This document shows positions 1-10,626 of a DNA stretch of 64,000 bases, piece after piece (the stretch's first letter is position 1; every line of letters starts with the position of its first letter). Location of the stretch: positions 5,673,821 through 5,737,820 of the forward strand of contig JAJEKV010000057.1 in NCBI GenBank assembly GCA_021234155.1, read 5' to 3'. Under the pieces are notes generated by a model that did not search any database, had not been told where the DNA came from, and was given only the letters and a program-made list of their open reading frames with translations. The stretch comes from Isoetes taiwanensis. Lineage: Eukaryota; Streptophyta; Lycopodiopsida; Isoetales; Isoetaceae. The translations under genes were made by a program, and so were the position numbers.

Positions 1-39
1 CGCTAGGACATCTCTCCTTGTTTTTCCTAACAGATTATC

Positions 40-2235
40 TCAATACATCTGTTGTCCTATCTGCTGTTCTGGATTGAAGACTGTCGTAAGCCAAAGTGTC
101 TTGGGTCCTGTGTGTTTTTGCAGCCATGCTCGCGTAGCCTTGTCTGTCCAGTCCTCATTCCATTTGCTTTCATTTACCAGGTCGCTCAGGTTCATCCCCA
201 TTTCTCTGGTCCACACTGCCAAGTCCTTAAACCATCTACTGCTCGTGATGATGTGTGATTTTGCTGATTTGCTGATTGCAATGCTCGATAATTTCTTTAG
301 TTTCCCACCTGCATTGTCTCTTATTAGATATCTAATAGTCTTCTCCCATGCCCTCACCTCCATTGGTTTTACGCCTGTCTCGTGATATACTATGGTACAT
401 TAGTGGTGTGTTTGTTCTCGACTTAAATTCTGTTTATGCCCAATCGTCAAGATCCCTTCCTGTTTTTTCCATTTCTTGTCTGTTAAACCCGATCCCCAAG
501 CTTCAGCCCCATATAGCTGCGTCGTCACGACCACTGCACTGAACAAATAGCATTTGATCTCCCAGTCTATTATTCTACTTTTATTACATAAAATTTTCAT
601 ATTAAAGTAACTCCCAATGGCTGATTGGAATCTGGCATCTGCACCTTTAGCCCATTTCCCTGTGCCGTGTGCGTCATACCCCAGATATCTATATACTCTG
701 TTGATTCTTCTAGTTCTGTTCCCAAATACCTAAATGGTCTGTGTCTGTTCCTATTACCGAAGATGACTATTTTGGTCTTTGTAAGGTTTACTGTTAACCC
801 TGTCCTTTCGCAGAAGATTTCTAGTAACTTCAGTAATCTGTGCATTCCTTTGTTTTTTGTGGCCATCATGCTCAGGTCATCAGCATATAACATGATGGGT
901 ACCTTGGTGTCCCCTAGTGTAGGGGCATCCATGTCCCCTTGTTGCTCTGCTATGAAGTCTTGTAATGCATCTATGTATATTTCGAACAATGTTGGGAATA
1001 ATGGGCACCCCTGTTTGACTCTCGTGTCGCAGTTTATTGCCTGTCCCTCCTCTTCCATTTTCGCATATACCTTGTGATACATTCTTGCAATTGCTCCTAC
1101 CATGTCTCTTGGTGCGTGCATATCTATCAGTCTCTGTAGGAGCTTCTCCCTCGGGACTGTGTCGAAAGCCTTCTAAAGTCTACAAAGCAGCATACTACTT
1201 TCTTCCCCTGAGTTCTATTCTGCTCTATTAATATCCGAAGGGTTACTAGATGATCAGTGGTTGAGTGTTCTGGCCTGAAGCCTGCCTGTCCCTGTGCCCT
1301 CATGTTTCCTGTTTTTGCCCATTGCTTCAATTTGTTATCCAGTACCTTTCCAAACCATTTTGCAAAGATGGAGCTCACGATTATTGTCCTGTAATTTCCA
1401 GGTTCCTGTCTGCTCCCCCCTTTGTGTAGAGGTATGACCCTGTTGTAAGCCCATCTGTCTGGGAGCCCCGTCTGTATTATACCATTGAAAATGTCGGTAA
1501 CCTATTTCCCTATTGCAGTATATGTACACTTTAGCAATTCCACAGTCAATCCATATAAGTCTGGAGCTTTGTTGTTAGCCATCCTGTTTAGTGCCATCAT
1601 CACTTCCTGTACACTGAAACACGGTCTATCCATCTCTTGTAGTGCTGGTATTGGCGCTGGGGATGCCCCGGTCTTATATAGTTTCTCAAGGTATTTCTCC
1701 CATCCAGATGCTCCAATGCTGTCCTGTGTGTTCTCATTTTTCCTATTCCCCTGTCCCTTCCTTTTAATTCCTTTCCAGAAATTTTGGGGTTGTTTTTTTA
1801 GCAATTTAGCCAGTCCCCATTGGTGTTGTACCAAATTTTTGTTTCTCTTTTACTTTAGCATTCTTAAGTATACCGCCTTTTCTGTTTGATATGTCTCTCT
1901 GCCTTTATGCGCTCTGACTTTTTTTTTTGTTCCCTGCACTCTTCATCATACCATATTGAGGTCTTAAAGGCATTATTTCCCCTGGGCACTGTCCATTCCT
2001 GTGATCTTGCCGTCTGTGTCCACTGTCCATTCGTTTCATCTATGCTTGTATTTTGTGCTTGTTCCTGACCTGTTTTGGCGTTTAGATCTCCTATTAGGAT
2101 CATTGGTTCCTGTTCCTTCCATTTCATCATATTCTCCCCCAATTCTAACAGTTCTAGCTTATCACTGTTTGGCGGATAATATGCTATAATCAGAATTAAA
2201 TCTTTTTTGTTTTGCAATTGAATACTTAGTATCAT
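40..2235 (-). pseudogene. LINE endonuclease-reverse transcriptase, broken
   Basis: This is the coding part of a non-LTR retrotransposon read on the minus strand, broken into at least five open segments in different frames. From 2235 downward there is the end of an apurinic-type endonuclease domain (motif GDLNAKTG near 2070-2090), a linker with the reverse transcriptase entry motif NKAPDLYGLTVELLK (near 1530-1580), a GFRPEHSTTDHLVTLR block (1250-1310), the catalytic LYADDL motif (near 880), and a post-RT segment with TQLYGAEAWG (about 500). The final segment, 40-363, may continue past the window start. The endonuclease N-terminus is missing near 2235, as expected for a 5'-truncated copy. The domain order is that of a single-ORF or ORF2-type LINE. 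The repeated frame changes mean it cannot make a full protein as written. Confidence 0.88.
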
Positions 2236-3605
2236 GTATCTTAGTCTGTTCCAAAATCACACCACTTTGCTGCATATTTAGGGCATATGTTGTTGTCCTT
2301 TTTCTTTAATGTTCAAAATGTGATAGCAAAGGTATCATATGACTTTGTTGTTTTCACTTTATTGAAAAACCATGGTAAACCTATTTTCATTGATGAAAAT
2401 AGAAACATGATTATGTCTGTTCAAATCATACCAGTTAAGCTTGTTTTTAGAGCATATCGTCTTGCGGAGCTCCTTACTTCTTAGTTATACACTCCACATA
2501 TGTATATTTATTTACATTTTATTCGAAAAGCATAAGGAAATTACCTCTTTGTTTGGATTTACGATAAGTAAATCATATGCAATACAAACACAAATAACCA
2601 CTTGATTTATCTATATCATTAAGGAATCAATCCCTCTATTTGCAATACAAGACACTTAGCAACTGGAAACTACTAGTTGGTTCAGTTATTCTGTACTTAA
2701 AACATTTGACATATGCTTAAATTACATACTGTCGAGCCTATATATAGCCATGCATCCATATAAAATTGGGTAATTACAACTATTTTAGATGATGTAGTTG
2801 CAAATAATAATTGCCTCAATGGCCCTTTTGAGCCTACAAATGGGTAAATAAAATCATTCAAAACCACGCAAGGTCTGCTTGAAGTATCCACACTTTAATA
2901 AGCTACTTAATTTTGCAAGCGTTATACTTGGGTTTCATACAAAGGCGAGCCTTCAAGTAGAAAAGTCCTGCAAGGCAAATGGAACAAATATCAAAATAAT
3001 AAACAAAAAGAAGACACCCTTTTGCAAAGCACACTCTGCATGGTTTAGGATTGCCTCTTATACTCTGTTTAGTCTTGTTAAACATTAAGGAAACTATCCA
3101 CAGATTGACCTATAAATCACTCAGACAAAAACAAAAAATATACATATAATTTATACTCAAAATCAATCTAGGACATTATATAAGTGCTCTCAATCCTTGA
3201 ACAAGAGATGAAATATTAAGCATAAAATATGGACTCTTACCTGTCACTAATGACTTCCATTTCGTGGGCATCTTGTACTTGCACATGATAAAGACATACT
3301 TTTTAACTAAATATACAAATTTGAAGTTGGAGTTATACCGCTCAAAGTTGTGACGAGCTTGCCGAGTTGACCCTCCTGGTAACTCAGGATCTTGTCAAAA
3401 CTTAAGGCTAGATTTATGTTGGTGTGAATTTAGGTGAAGAATTAAATCTTCCTTTGCAATTGAAATTCAAGTCTAAACTCAACAGACAACTATGCTTATG
3501 CATTCAACATATTCATAAACTTAATATATTCCAATCTCTAATTGAGCAACTAGAGAAATGCTTCACCAAATCAATGATCGACCCATGAGGACATGGGTTA
3601 AATTT
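2236..3605. other. AT-rich stretch without a gene
   Basis: I see no supported gene here. The open frames are short, overlap on both strands and have no recognisable domain. The last part, about 3330-3605, could be the tail of a retrotransposon internal region because it leads into the purine-rich stretch and LTR-like start that follow. Confidence 0.5.
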
Positions 3606-4261
3606 TAGAAGAGGAGACTGTAACGGTCCTGGCCACTTGATGGGTCAATATTACATATTTATGTATGTATGTACAGATGCATGGCATGTATGCAACATGA
3701 GTCTAGGGTTTTGTCTCTTTGGAGAAAGGATTGTTGCACAGCATGAAGGCAGGACCCAAGATCCCTTTTTAGTGATTTTTCTTTTGTTGGAAATCTTTCT
3801 GAGTAAGCTTTTCGGGACGGGTCTGATCAGCCTAAAATTCGTCCGTATGCAAAAGTTATAACAGAAATTGTGATGCTGAGTCAGAGTTGACTGCACTATG
3901 TATGTTTTTCTGCAGTTTGATTCTTGGAGTCAGAAGGCGATCTTTTAAGGCACAAGCAATGGGAAAGGGTCCAGAGATCTATGCACGAAGAGATTCTCAA
4001 GTGGAGTTTTGCTTTTGATCAATTGGGGTGCTATGAGTTGCCATGATTAGTCTGTATATGATTTTTGCATGTGCATATGATAAATTATGAATTTGTTGGA
4101 GACTCCTAAGGCTACGGAAGTAACTAATAAGTGGAAACATCTCTATAAGGGCTGATTCTGAGTCAAGAATGGCCAAAAATTACCTGAGAAGCACCAATTT
4201 AGCATGGAAAATTCAGAAAAGCAGAATTGAATTGGATTTGGTCGGCACCAAGCTCTCCAAC
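3606..4261 (+). repeat. Possible LTR start after a polypurine tract
   Basis: A purine-rich run (AGAAGAGGAGAC, 3607-3618) is followed directly by TGTAACGGTCC at 3619. This is the usual arrangement of a polypurine tract and the first bases of a plant Ty3/gypsy LTR; the complete element downstream starts similarly with TGTGACG. I cannot find the matching 5' LTR or a clear end, so this is a tentative truncated 3' LTR. No coding capacity is evident. Confidence 0.35.
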
Positions 4262-4329
4262 GCCATTTTGTGTTCATTTTTGTGTTCATTATCTTATCTT
4301 ATTCTTGGTAGCCTTTTAATGTTTGGTTA

Positions 4330-4449
4330 TTGTGTTTGGTGATGGGGCCTAGTCCCCAGGTTTTAGATGGGCTGTTGCCCTTGTATGTGCCGTCCCATAA
4401 CCCGTTGGATTCCCGTGGACGTAAAAATTCATCTTATCTTATCTTATCT
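4330..4449 (+). repeat. Microsatellite-tailed retroposon 3' end
   Basis: The sequence ends in a GTGGACG-TAAAA type stem followed by a run of ATCTT units. It resembles the tails at 47.2, 50.9 and 53.4 kb, which end in GACGATAAAA plus a CCTT run. Such 3' ends with simple-repeat tails are typical of some LINEs and their SINE partners. The ATCTT run was later split by the Ty3/gypsy insertion and continues at 17601. Confidence 0.45.
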
Positions 4450-6053
4450 TGTGACGTTCCACGTATTTATACGGTCTACTATACGGGACTCGTACAAATA
4501 CAAGCACGTCACTCCCTAAAGGTACGCTACCATGGGGGTATGGGAACTTAATTGCAACCTAGGGGATTACCTTAAAAAGGATTAAATTAGCTATGCTAAT
4601 TTAACACATTAATAATAATAACCTATAACCTAGGAAATTAGGCTAATTACCATCACCTGCCCCAATCAAGTGGGTAGCATGGGGATTGCCAAGTTTGGAT
4701 GCCAACTTGACCCCTATCCCTGGGATTGACTCCTCCTAATCGACCAAGGAAGGCCAGGAGCTGAGCGCCATCGTACACATGCTGCAGAGAACCACCATAT
4801 ACCGTCGTCCACGTGGCGGCAAAGAAATTGAATTCTCAACTCCCCGGAAGATGGGCGCCCCATGGAAACGAGTCGGCCAGAATTCAGGTAGGTGGCTATG
4901 TGAATTCTAATTAACACTTGGTTGTGTCCGTCTCTCTCTATTCTCTTTGTGAATCAATCATAGAAACTAACCCTTGATTGTACAAACAAGTTCTCTTTAT
5001 ATTCAATTCTTGGTCTTATTCTGAAAGGATGGATTGTTAGTTCTTTGTTTAATCGACTCAAACGGGGGGATTACGGGGGGTAGAGGCCTCAACCAGGTGT
5101 CTTGTAGTATGCTCCTAGATAGCGCCCTGTAGAGTCCCATTTGATGCGGCCTGTGCACAAGAACCCACCGGGTCCTAGATGCTATGGTCTGGCTTAGCAC
5201 CAGACAAGGAACACAGTGGTGACATGAGGGGTGGGGTCTTGCATGAGCATACAAGGCTCACGAGACTCCCTACATTGGGCTAGGCGATGGCCTGGGTCCG
5301 CGTTGAGGGGCGGGTATGGGTCCGACACTCCCCGGGTGTAGTGGTGTGATCCGTATGGAGCACCATGCACTTTGAGTAGATTTAGGGTGAGTAAAGTCGG
5401 ATGCGGATGCGGGGTCGGTGATGCGCACGTATTCTCTAGCTCACCCATGGAACCTTTGTGATTACGGAAGGGGCGCCTCCCGCCTGCCTCATCGGACCGG
5501 CGTCATGAACCACGAGTAGGCTCGAGGAGGGTGATGCCCCGAAGTTTGCGTCTCAGGAAGGCTATAGCAAAGCCATAGCATGAATTGACCCATCGCAAAG
5601 TGTGCGCGGGGAGGGGCGGATGGAGTGGACAACCCTAGCCAATGCTCTATGCCCGATAGCGCCATGCCAAGACTCGGTCTCTGCTGATCTCTTGAGGCTC
5701 GGTAGTCGGTCGATCCTCCGGAGTCTGGTGGGGGTAGAACACGGGTTACGGGTGTTTTCGTAGGATTAGATGCATATTCTATGCCGTTGGTATATTAGAT
5801 GGATCGCCACCCTTCGTGGTGGTTATTTATGTATATTCATCTTTGTGTGCTAACCCTTGTATTCATGCTTCCGCGACGTAGGAGTCCCAAGGCGTGGGCG
5901 AATGACCTTCGTGTCCTTCTTTTCGGGCCTCATTTCATAGATGGACCCGAAATAGGCGGAGGGGCCACGCTCATGGTGAGATGATTGCCATGGGAGGGAA
6001 AGTCCTCGTATGTATCGTCGAGGGTCATTATATATATTCCGGGAGCGTCCACG
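4450..6053 (+). repeat. 5' LTR of the Ty3/gypsy element
   Basis: It begins TGTGACGTTCC and ends near GGGAGCGTCCAC, just before the primer binding site. It aligns along its length to 15978-17600. The differences are small indels and substitutions that gather at CAG/CTG-like triplets; for example CTGA in the 3' copy is matched by CGA or CA here around 5050-5095. It should carry the promoter and polyadenylation signals of the element, but I cannot place them exactly. Confidence 0.93.
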
Positions 6054-6054
6054 G

Positions 6055-6068
6055 TGGTATCCAGAGCC
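6055..6068 (+). promoter_or_regulatory. Primer binding site, initiator tRNA-Met type
   Basis: TGGTATCCAGAGCC lies two bases after the end of the 5' LTR. It matches the common plant primer site TGGTATCAGAGCC apart from one extra C. Such a site pairs with the 3' end of initiator methionine tRNA to start minus-strand DNA synthesis. The extra C is either a mutation or one of the consensus errors suspected in this element. Confidence 0.85.
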
Positions 6069-6357
6069 CGTGATTTCGGTTGTTGAAATCATAGCACCGG
6101 CCAAACACTAACTCAGTAACGCGGTAGTTAGGAGGAGGCTAAGTCAATGTGTCGTTAGTTCTCTTTGTTGTTTGGCTTGGTGTTAGGTTAAGTTAAGAAA
6201 TTGTAGCTTTGAAGTGGAGGGGCCAAGATTGGAGGCTTACCGGTGTCGGTGGGTAGCTCAATTGGCCGAAGGAGATGGTTTCCTTGGATGGGCGTGCTTG
6301 AATTACCCTAGAGCGATCCAACTCGTGCGAAAAATAGTCAAGGGCAGGCCCAAAAAC

Positions 6358-6541
6358 GAATTCGGGCGCCGCTTGCTTTTTGTCGCTTTGCAGTCAAGTT
6401 AGAAGCGCCCGAAATGCTGTCGGCGCCCGACCCGTCAGACTCGAGTCAACGCGGGCCCGCCAGGTCAACTCGGGCGCCGCTTGCATTTCGACGACACCCA
6501 GTCGAGGCAGAAACCCGTATAATGCCATCGGCGCCCGACCG
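6358..6541 (+). repeat. GC-rich direct repeat in element leader
   Basis: Two copies of a GC-rich unit occur about 110 bp apart, each with CGGGCGCCGCTTGC at its start and GGCGCCCGACC near its end. They are followed by a sharply AT-rich stretch (6560-6650). The function is unknown; it sits in the untranslated leader of the retrotransposon. Confidence 0.6.
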
Positions 6542-6802
6542 TATGTGGCGCGTATTTCCGCCGTATTTTTTTTTAATAATAAAATTTTGAAGTTAATAAG
6601 GAAAAAAAATTTTGAAATTTTAAAAGTTAATTGTCCGTTTAGCAAACCATTTTCTGTCATTTGCTTTTGCTTCCGTGCCTCCAACCGCCTGAGCCGCCCT
6701 CCGCCATCGCCACCAGACCGGACTTTGATCCTGCGCCTTTGTGCCTTGTGCATCTTAGCGCCCCCTTTGCCATCCCCTTCGCCACCAGCGCCGCACTACC
6801 CG

Positions 6803-7569
6803 CTATGGCCATTACCAAGAGCGCTCCGGACCCGTCCACCATGAGCATCGTGGAGATCTACGCCATGATTGCTAAGCACATGGCTACTGACCCAGCCCTC
6901 ATCGACATCTTGTTGGATGAGCTGGTCAATAGGTTTGAGAACAACGATAGGATTCCATATCCTGTCTATCACTTCTCAGAGCCATTCCTCATCCGGCTGA
7001 ACCTACGCCAGCTCCCATATACCCTTGTTGAGCAACCTGATATGGTAATGATGCTCATCAAATTTTATCCTCCCGAGCGGGGAAGGCCATACGGAGGAGG
7101 AAGATGTCGGGGCCGGAGGCCGAAGCCCGTATTAGGGGTTTTGCCGGGGGAGGGCGACCGGGGAGATTGGCCGGGTGACCGGCTTTCGGGGTAGGGAGTA
7201 CCGGTACCTCGGGGACGGCTTTGCCGTCATTGATGGCAGAGCCATTGAGGTTCCCCCATACCACTGGCATGAGGGTTCCAACAGCTTTGTCTGGGGAGAA
7301 ATCCCCGACATTAGCATAGACTATCTGACCACTATTCAGATAGATATGGGTCTGCGACCACAACGGTACCATGGCCCGAACTTAATCGCCGCGCCGTGCA
7401 TGACGCGGCTTTTGCTCGAGATCCAAGAAGACCTAAGGAGAGCTTCGGGAAGAGCGCGAGAAGTTGGAGCAAGATGAGCGGGACCGACAAGATGTGGGAC
7501 CAACAGGGAAGAGGTGCATCCGGGAGTGGCTCGAACCCAAAACCCCGCGATCCCGACCGTTAAGCTCGA
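6803..7569 (+). pseudogene. Non-canonical ORF A of the retrotransposon
   Basis: An open frame from the ATG at 6803 gives a leucine- and isoleucine-rich protein (MSIVEIYAMIAKHM, then ALIDILLDELVNRF). It continues in another frame at 7175-7477 with DGRAIEVPPYHWHEG and a charged LLLEIQEDLRRASGR segment. I do not recognise a family. It lies upstream of gag, a position where some large plant Ty3 elements carry extra genes. An AT-rich block precedes it, as for the next ORFs, so each may be a separate transcription or translation module. At least one frameshift separates the two parts, near 7120-7180. Confidence 0.5.
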
Positions 7570-7633
7570 AGGAAGGGAGTTGCCCATAAGGCGGCAATCA
7601 ATACAAGGATAAGTTAAAAAGACTGGGGCTTTT

Positions 7634-8041
7634 GGGAAGAAGACCAGCTCCCGGCCAGGAGGCGCCAGAGAGTGGATAACTCCGGCGGTTCTTTGGGGCT
7701 AAGGCAGTGCCAACATCGTCGGGGCCTCGGCCACAGGCGGAAGCCTCATCGGTTCGACCGGCACCGTGGCATTGCGGGGAGATCCGCCAAATTTCAGAAG
7801 TCCACGGACCTTCTGATCAGGAAGCTGCCTTTTCAGAGGCTGGTACGGGAGATCGCACAGCAATTTAAGACCGATCTCCGTTTCCAGACCTTTGCAATTT
7901 TGGCGCTCCAAGAGGCTGCTGAAGCCTACTTGGTAGCACTTTTTGGTGATGCCAATCTTTGCGCTATCCACGCCAAAAAGGGTCACCATAATGCCTAAGG
8001 ATTTAGCCCTCGCCCGTAGGATACGGGGGGAGCAACCTTAG
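7634..8041 (+). pseudogene. Histone H3-like sequence inside the retrotransposon
   Basis: The stretch from about 7800 reads [19 protein letters not shown], then [38 protein letters not shown] and, after a one-base shift near 7980, [17 protein letters not shown] and a stop at 8039-8041. This is the complete histone-fold core of histone H3, in order and to the normal C-terminus. Upstream, KPHRF and GTVALR blocks lie in changing frames. The N-terminal tail before them is much less like canonical H3, with only SGG and ATGG-like remnants. The distance from 7634 to the stop equals a normal 135-residue H3. It lies between two other non-canonical ORFs, on the coding strand, without a poly(A) trace. 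It is closer to canonical H3 than to centromeric H3, because the RKLPFQRL and FKTDLRFQ blocks are retained. Confidence 0.85.
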
Positions 8042-8275
8042 CCTACTTGCGGGGATCCGCGTTTGTACATATTTTTTTGTGATAATTAATAAAAAGGCTT
8101 TTATTTTGAATTAAAAGTTTAATGTTTTTTAAAATTAAAAATCGCCAACGTCGGCTTTAATAAGAGGGTTTTAAAGGGGAATTTTGTAAGGTTATTTTTA
8201 AGCGCTTCTTTTCCTCCCTCTCCTCCCTTCTAGCGCCATGGCTGCGCCGCCGTAGAGCTTGCCGCCTTTGGTACC

Positions 8276-8725
8276 TTGATGGAGAGAAATGGGATCCACC
8301 GGGTTCCCTTCGACTGCTGTAGCCTTTGCTATGCCAACGATAGATCTCCTTGCCAACATGCAGCGGCATCCGGGACCTACGCGGATTCCTTGACTTTTAC
8401 ATGGAGGAAATGCTTCCTCTCGTTGTATTCCTCTAGGGATCCTCCCCACTTGTATTTGGGCGGGGAGATAGTTCGGGATGCTGGGGGGGACACACATGCT
8501 TATGATGTCCTGAAGGGGAAACTCCGATGGGGTAAACACCTACCAGTGGTCCAGCATCAGGGGCAGCAGTATCTGGAAGCTACTTTCGCTCTAGCCATCC
8601 TCATGGACCAATACGTTGAGGATGAAACCTTGCCAGCAGAGAAGGGCAAGCTGCGGGAATCCCTCAGGAGGGGGATAGCGAAAGCATATCCGGAATGGGC
8701 GACTTTGCCCGTTGGAAAGAGCTAG
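8276..8725 (+). CDS. Non-canonical ORF B1 of the retrotransposon
   Basis: A 149-residue open frame of unknown function. Its C-terminal half contains LPVVQHQGQQYLEATFALA followed by a charged helix. The same LPV-x-x-HQGQ-x-YL motif is found in the next frame, so the two probably belong to one duplicated-domain protein split by a frameshift. An ATG at 8238 is followed almost at once by a stop, so the true start is unclear. It sits after the H3-like sequence and an AT-rich block (8065-8160). Confidence 0.5.
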   Translation: MMERNGIHRVPFDCCSLCYANDRSPCQHAAASGTYADSLTFTWRKCFLSLYSSRDPPHLYLGGEIVRDAGGDTHAYDVLKGKLRWGKHLPVVQHQGQQYLEATFALAILMDQYVEDETLPAEKGKLRESLRRGIAKAYPEWATLPVGKS

Positions 8726-9642
8726 CAGAGGAGTTACCACCGCGCCGTGACCCATCTATAGGCTTGTCAGGGTTAGACGGCCTTCCAGTTATTTATCACC
8801 AGGGGCAGGAATACCTTCTCTTGGATGATATTATCGGGGCGTATCGCGTAGTGGCGGTTCGGCATAGCGCCAAAGACCATGTACTCTACGAGCTTGCGGA
8901 GTATTGTATGGATGATTTCATCGACTTCACTTCTACCGAGCTTCCTCGGGAGGTGCACGGCTCTTCCGATTCCGTCGGGGAGACTCTAGAGCGGCGGAGA
9001 CTCTACTACGTCTTCGTGATTTATCGTGATGCGGGGAACCGGCCGCAGCTTGCACCAGATGCCTTCACGGCTATGGGACCTCACGTCCCAAACATTAATA
9101 TGGTGGAGGTTCCCTCCGACTCAGATGATGAGGGTGAAGATTTATACCATAACCCTGCGCACAAGAAGGAGGAGCAACAGGAGCTCAAGGAGGAAGAAGT
9201 CCCCATGGACCTGGATAAAGAAGTGGCAGCATCTGAGACTTCGCAAGGGAAAGTGCTGGGTAACCATCTTACCCGTTTCTTTTTGTCGGCCTTCAAATAC
9301 GGACAAGTCCTCTTCATAGCCCGAGATCTAGCGCCAGAGGCTGAAGCTTCATGGTGGGCCCTCCGTGCACTCTCTACACTAGCCGGCCACAAGAAGCTTC
9401 CCTATCGTACGTTTACGTATGTACTCGTACGACGGGATCTTGCCTTGACGGCCTTGGGTCAGGACATTGCGCCTTGGATGGGCATGAAGCTCCTCACGGC
9501 AGCCCCATTGGCCGTTGCCTATCCACCAGAGGTTGCATCTGTTGCGGCTGCCACAGTAGACCCTGGGGTTACTCTGCTGCGACACCGACCGCCTCCACCA
9601 CCTCCTAGGGCTAAGGATCAGGAGGCAGGGCCTAGTTCCTAG
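8695..9642 (+). CDS. Non-canonical ORF B2 of the retrotransposon
   Basis: This is the longest uninterrupted frame of the element (315 residues). The N-terminal third has LPVIYHQGQEYLLLDDIIGAY, matching the motif in the overlapping upstream frame. A middle region is strongly acidic (EVPSDSDDEGEDLYH, then runs of E and K). The C-terminal part is hydrophobic and globular-looking, and ends in a proline-rich tail (RPPPPPPRAKDQEAGPSS). No gag or pol motif is present and I do not recognise a family. It overlaps the upstream frame by 31 bp in another reading frame. Its integrity in an otherwise broken element is notable, but I assign no function. Confidence 0.6.
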   Translation: MGDFARWKELAEELPPRRDPSIGLSGLDGLPVIYHQGQEYLLLDDIIGAYRVVAVRHSAKDHVLYELAEYCMDDFIDFTSTELPREVHGSSDSVGETLERRRLYYVFVIYRDAGNRPQLAPDAFTAMGPHVPNINMVEVPSDSDDEGEDLYHNPAHKKEEQQELKEEEVPMDLDKEVAASETSQGKVLGNHLTRFFLSAFKYGQVLFIARDLAPEAEASWWALRALSTLAGHKKLPYRTFTYVLVRRDLALTALGQDIAPWMGMKLLTAAPLAVAYPPEVASVAAATVDPGVTLLRHRPPPPPPRAKDQEAGPSS

Positions 9643-9886
9643 TATAATTTTGCTATGAAAAATGTATATATATATATATGTTTTGCTAGTTTCTTTTCTT
9701 ATATATTTATATATGTGTGTTCTGGGATTTTCGGTTGGCAATTGAATGGACCATATTGACAAATGGTGTACCTTATTTACTTATTAAATACAAAGTTCTC
9801 TTAAGGAGTATTATTGAATTGTGTGTTTTTCTTTATGACATCCTCTTCAAAAGTATTAAAACTTTAGAATATAATGGAATTACAAA

Positions 9887-10310
9887 ATGTTCTCTATTTA
9901 TTCCAACTATGTTGCAGAGGAAAACATTTGGGAATATGAGGAGAGAATCACCGATATGGTTAGGAGGGGCGATCGGGCCTTGGACCGGGACTATGGCCGA
10001 GATATGGTGAATATCCAGAGTGGGAGGAAGGCTATGAAACCGAACCACCGCCACCAGGGGAACTCTACGACCCTGACAAAGGGCTAGAGATAGTTAACAT
10101 TCTCAGGGATCGAGCTTTCGAGGATCTGAAGATGACCCTGTGTCGTACCTGGGACTATTGGAATATGACCAGGCCGCGAAGCCTTCGAGGGCGCCAACGA
10201 CCATCTTTGGCAACTCTTTTTATGCGATCGCGAAGGCTCTTTAACCTTCTCGATTATCAGCCCAACATGGGAGTACCAAGCAATCATTGTCCAAGCACGG
10301 GCGCGCTATA
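9887..10310 (+). pseudogene. Non-canonical ORF C before gag
   Basis: A short open frame (EENIWEYEERITDMVRRGDR, then more basic sequence to 10087) is followed in the next frame by LEIVNILRDRAFEDLKMTL and an arginine-rich end near 10310. The composition suggests a helical, charged protein. It is flanked by AT-rich blocks (9640-9880 and 10400-10610). It could be an N-terminal part of gag separated by decay, or another accessory ORF. I recognise no family. Confidence 0.35.
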
Positions 10311-10626
10311 AACTTCGTCCGAAGCATGCGGAGAGTACGCTCACGCGATCTGTACCCCTTCGCCAACCCCTAGGCTTGGTCTCTTCCGTTTGTGTTTTCG
10401 TTGTTGTGTTTACGTTTGTGTGCGGTAGAACTTTAAAAGTTCCCATTGTATCATACCTACTTTTGTCTCAATCCATGTATCAATCAACCCGTTGTTATAA
10501 TCAACTTGAATGAAATACAAATATTGTCTTCTCGTTTGTATATACTTTTGTTTTGATTAACTTAAAAGGGATTGTACATTAATGTAAATCTGCTTATATA
10601 TTCATGAATGATTCCTATAGGCGGTT

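Noticed and set aside
3619-4449. A complete solo LTR
   Set aside because: A polypurine-like tract and TG start are visible, but no CA end with a flanking duplication could be found, and the segment seems composed of more than one repeat.
7634-8041. A centromeric H3 (CENH3) variant
   Set aside because: The core keeps [16 protein letters not shown] and VTIMPKD blocks typical of canonical H3 and lacks the changed loop 1 of CENH3; only the tail is diverged, and that part is frame-broken.
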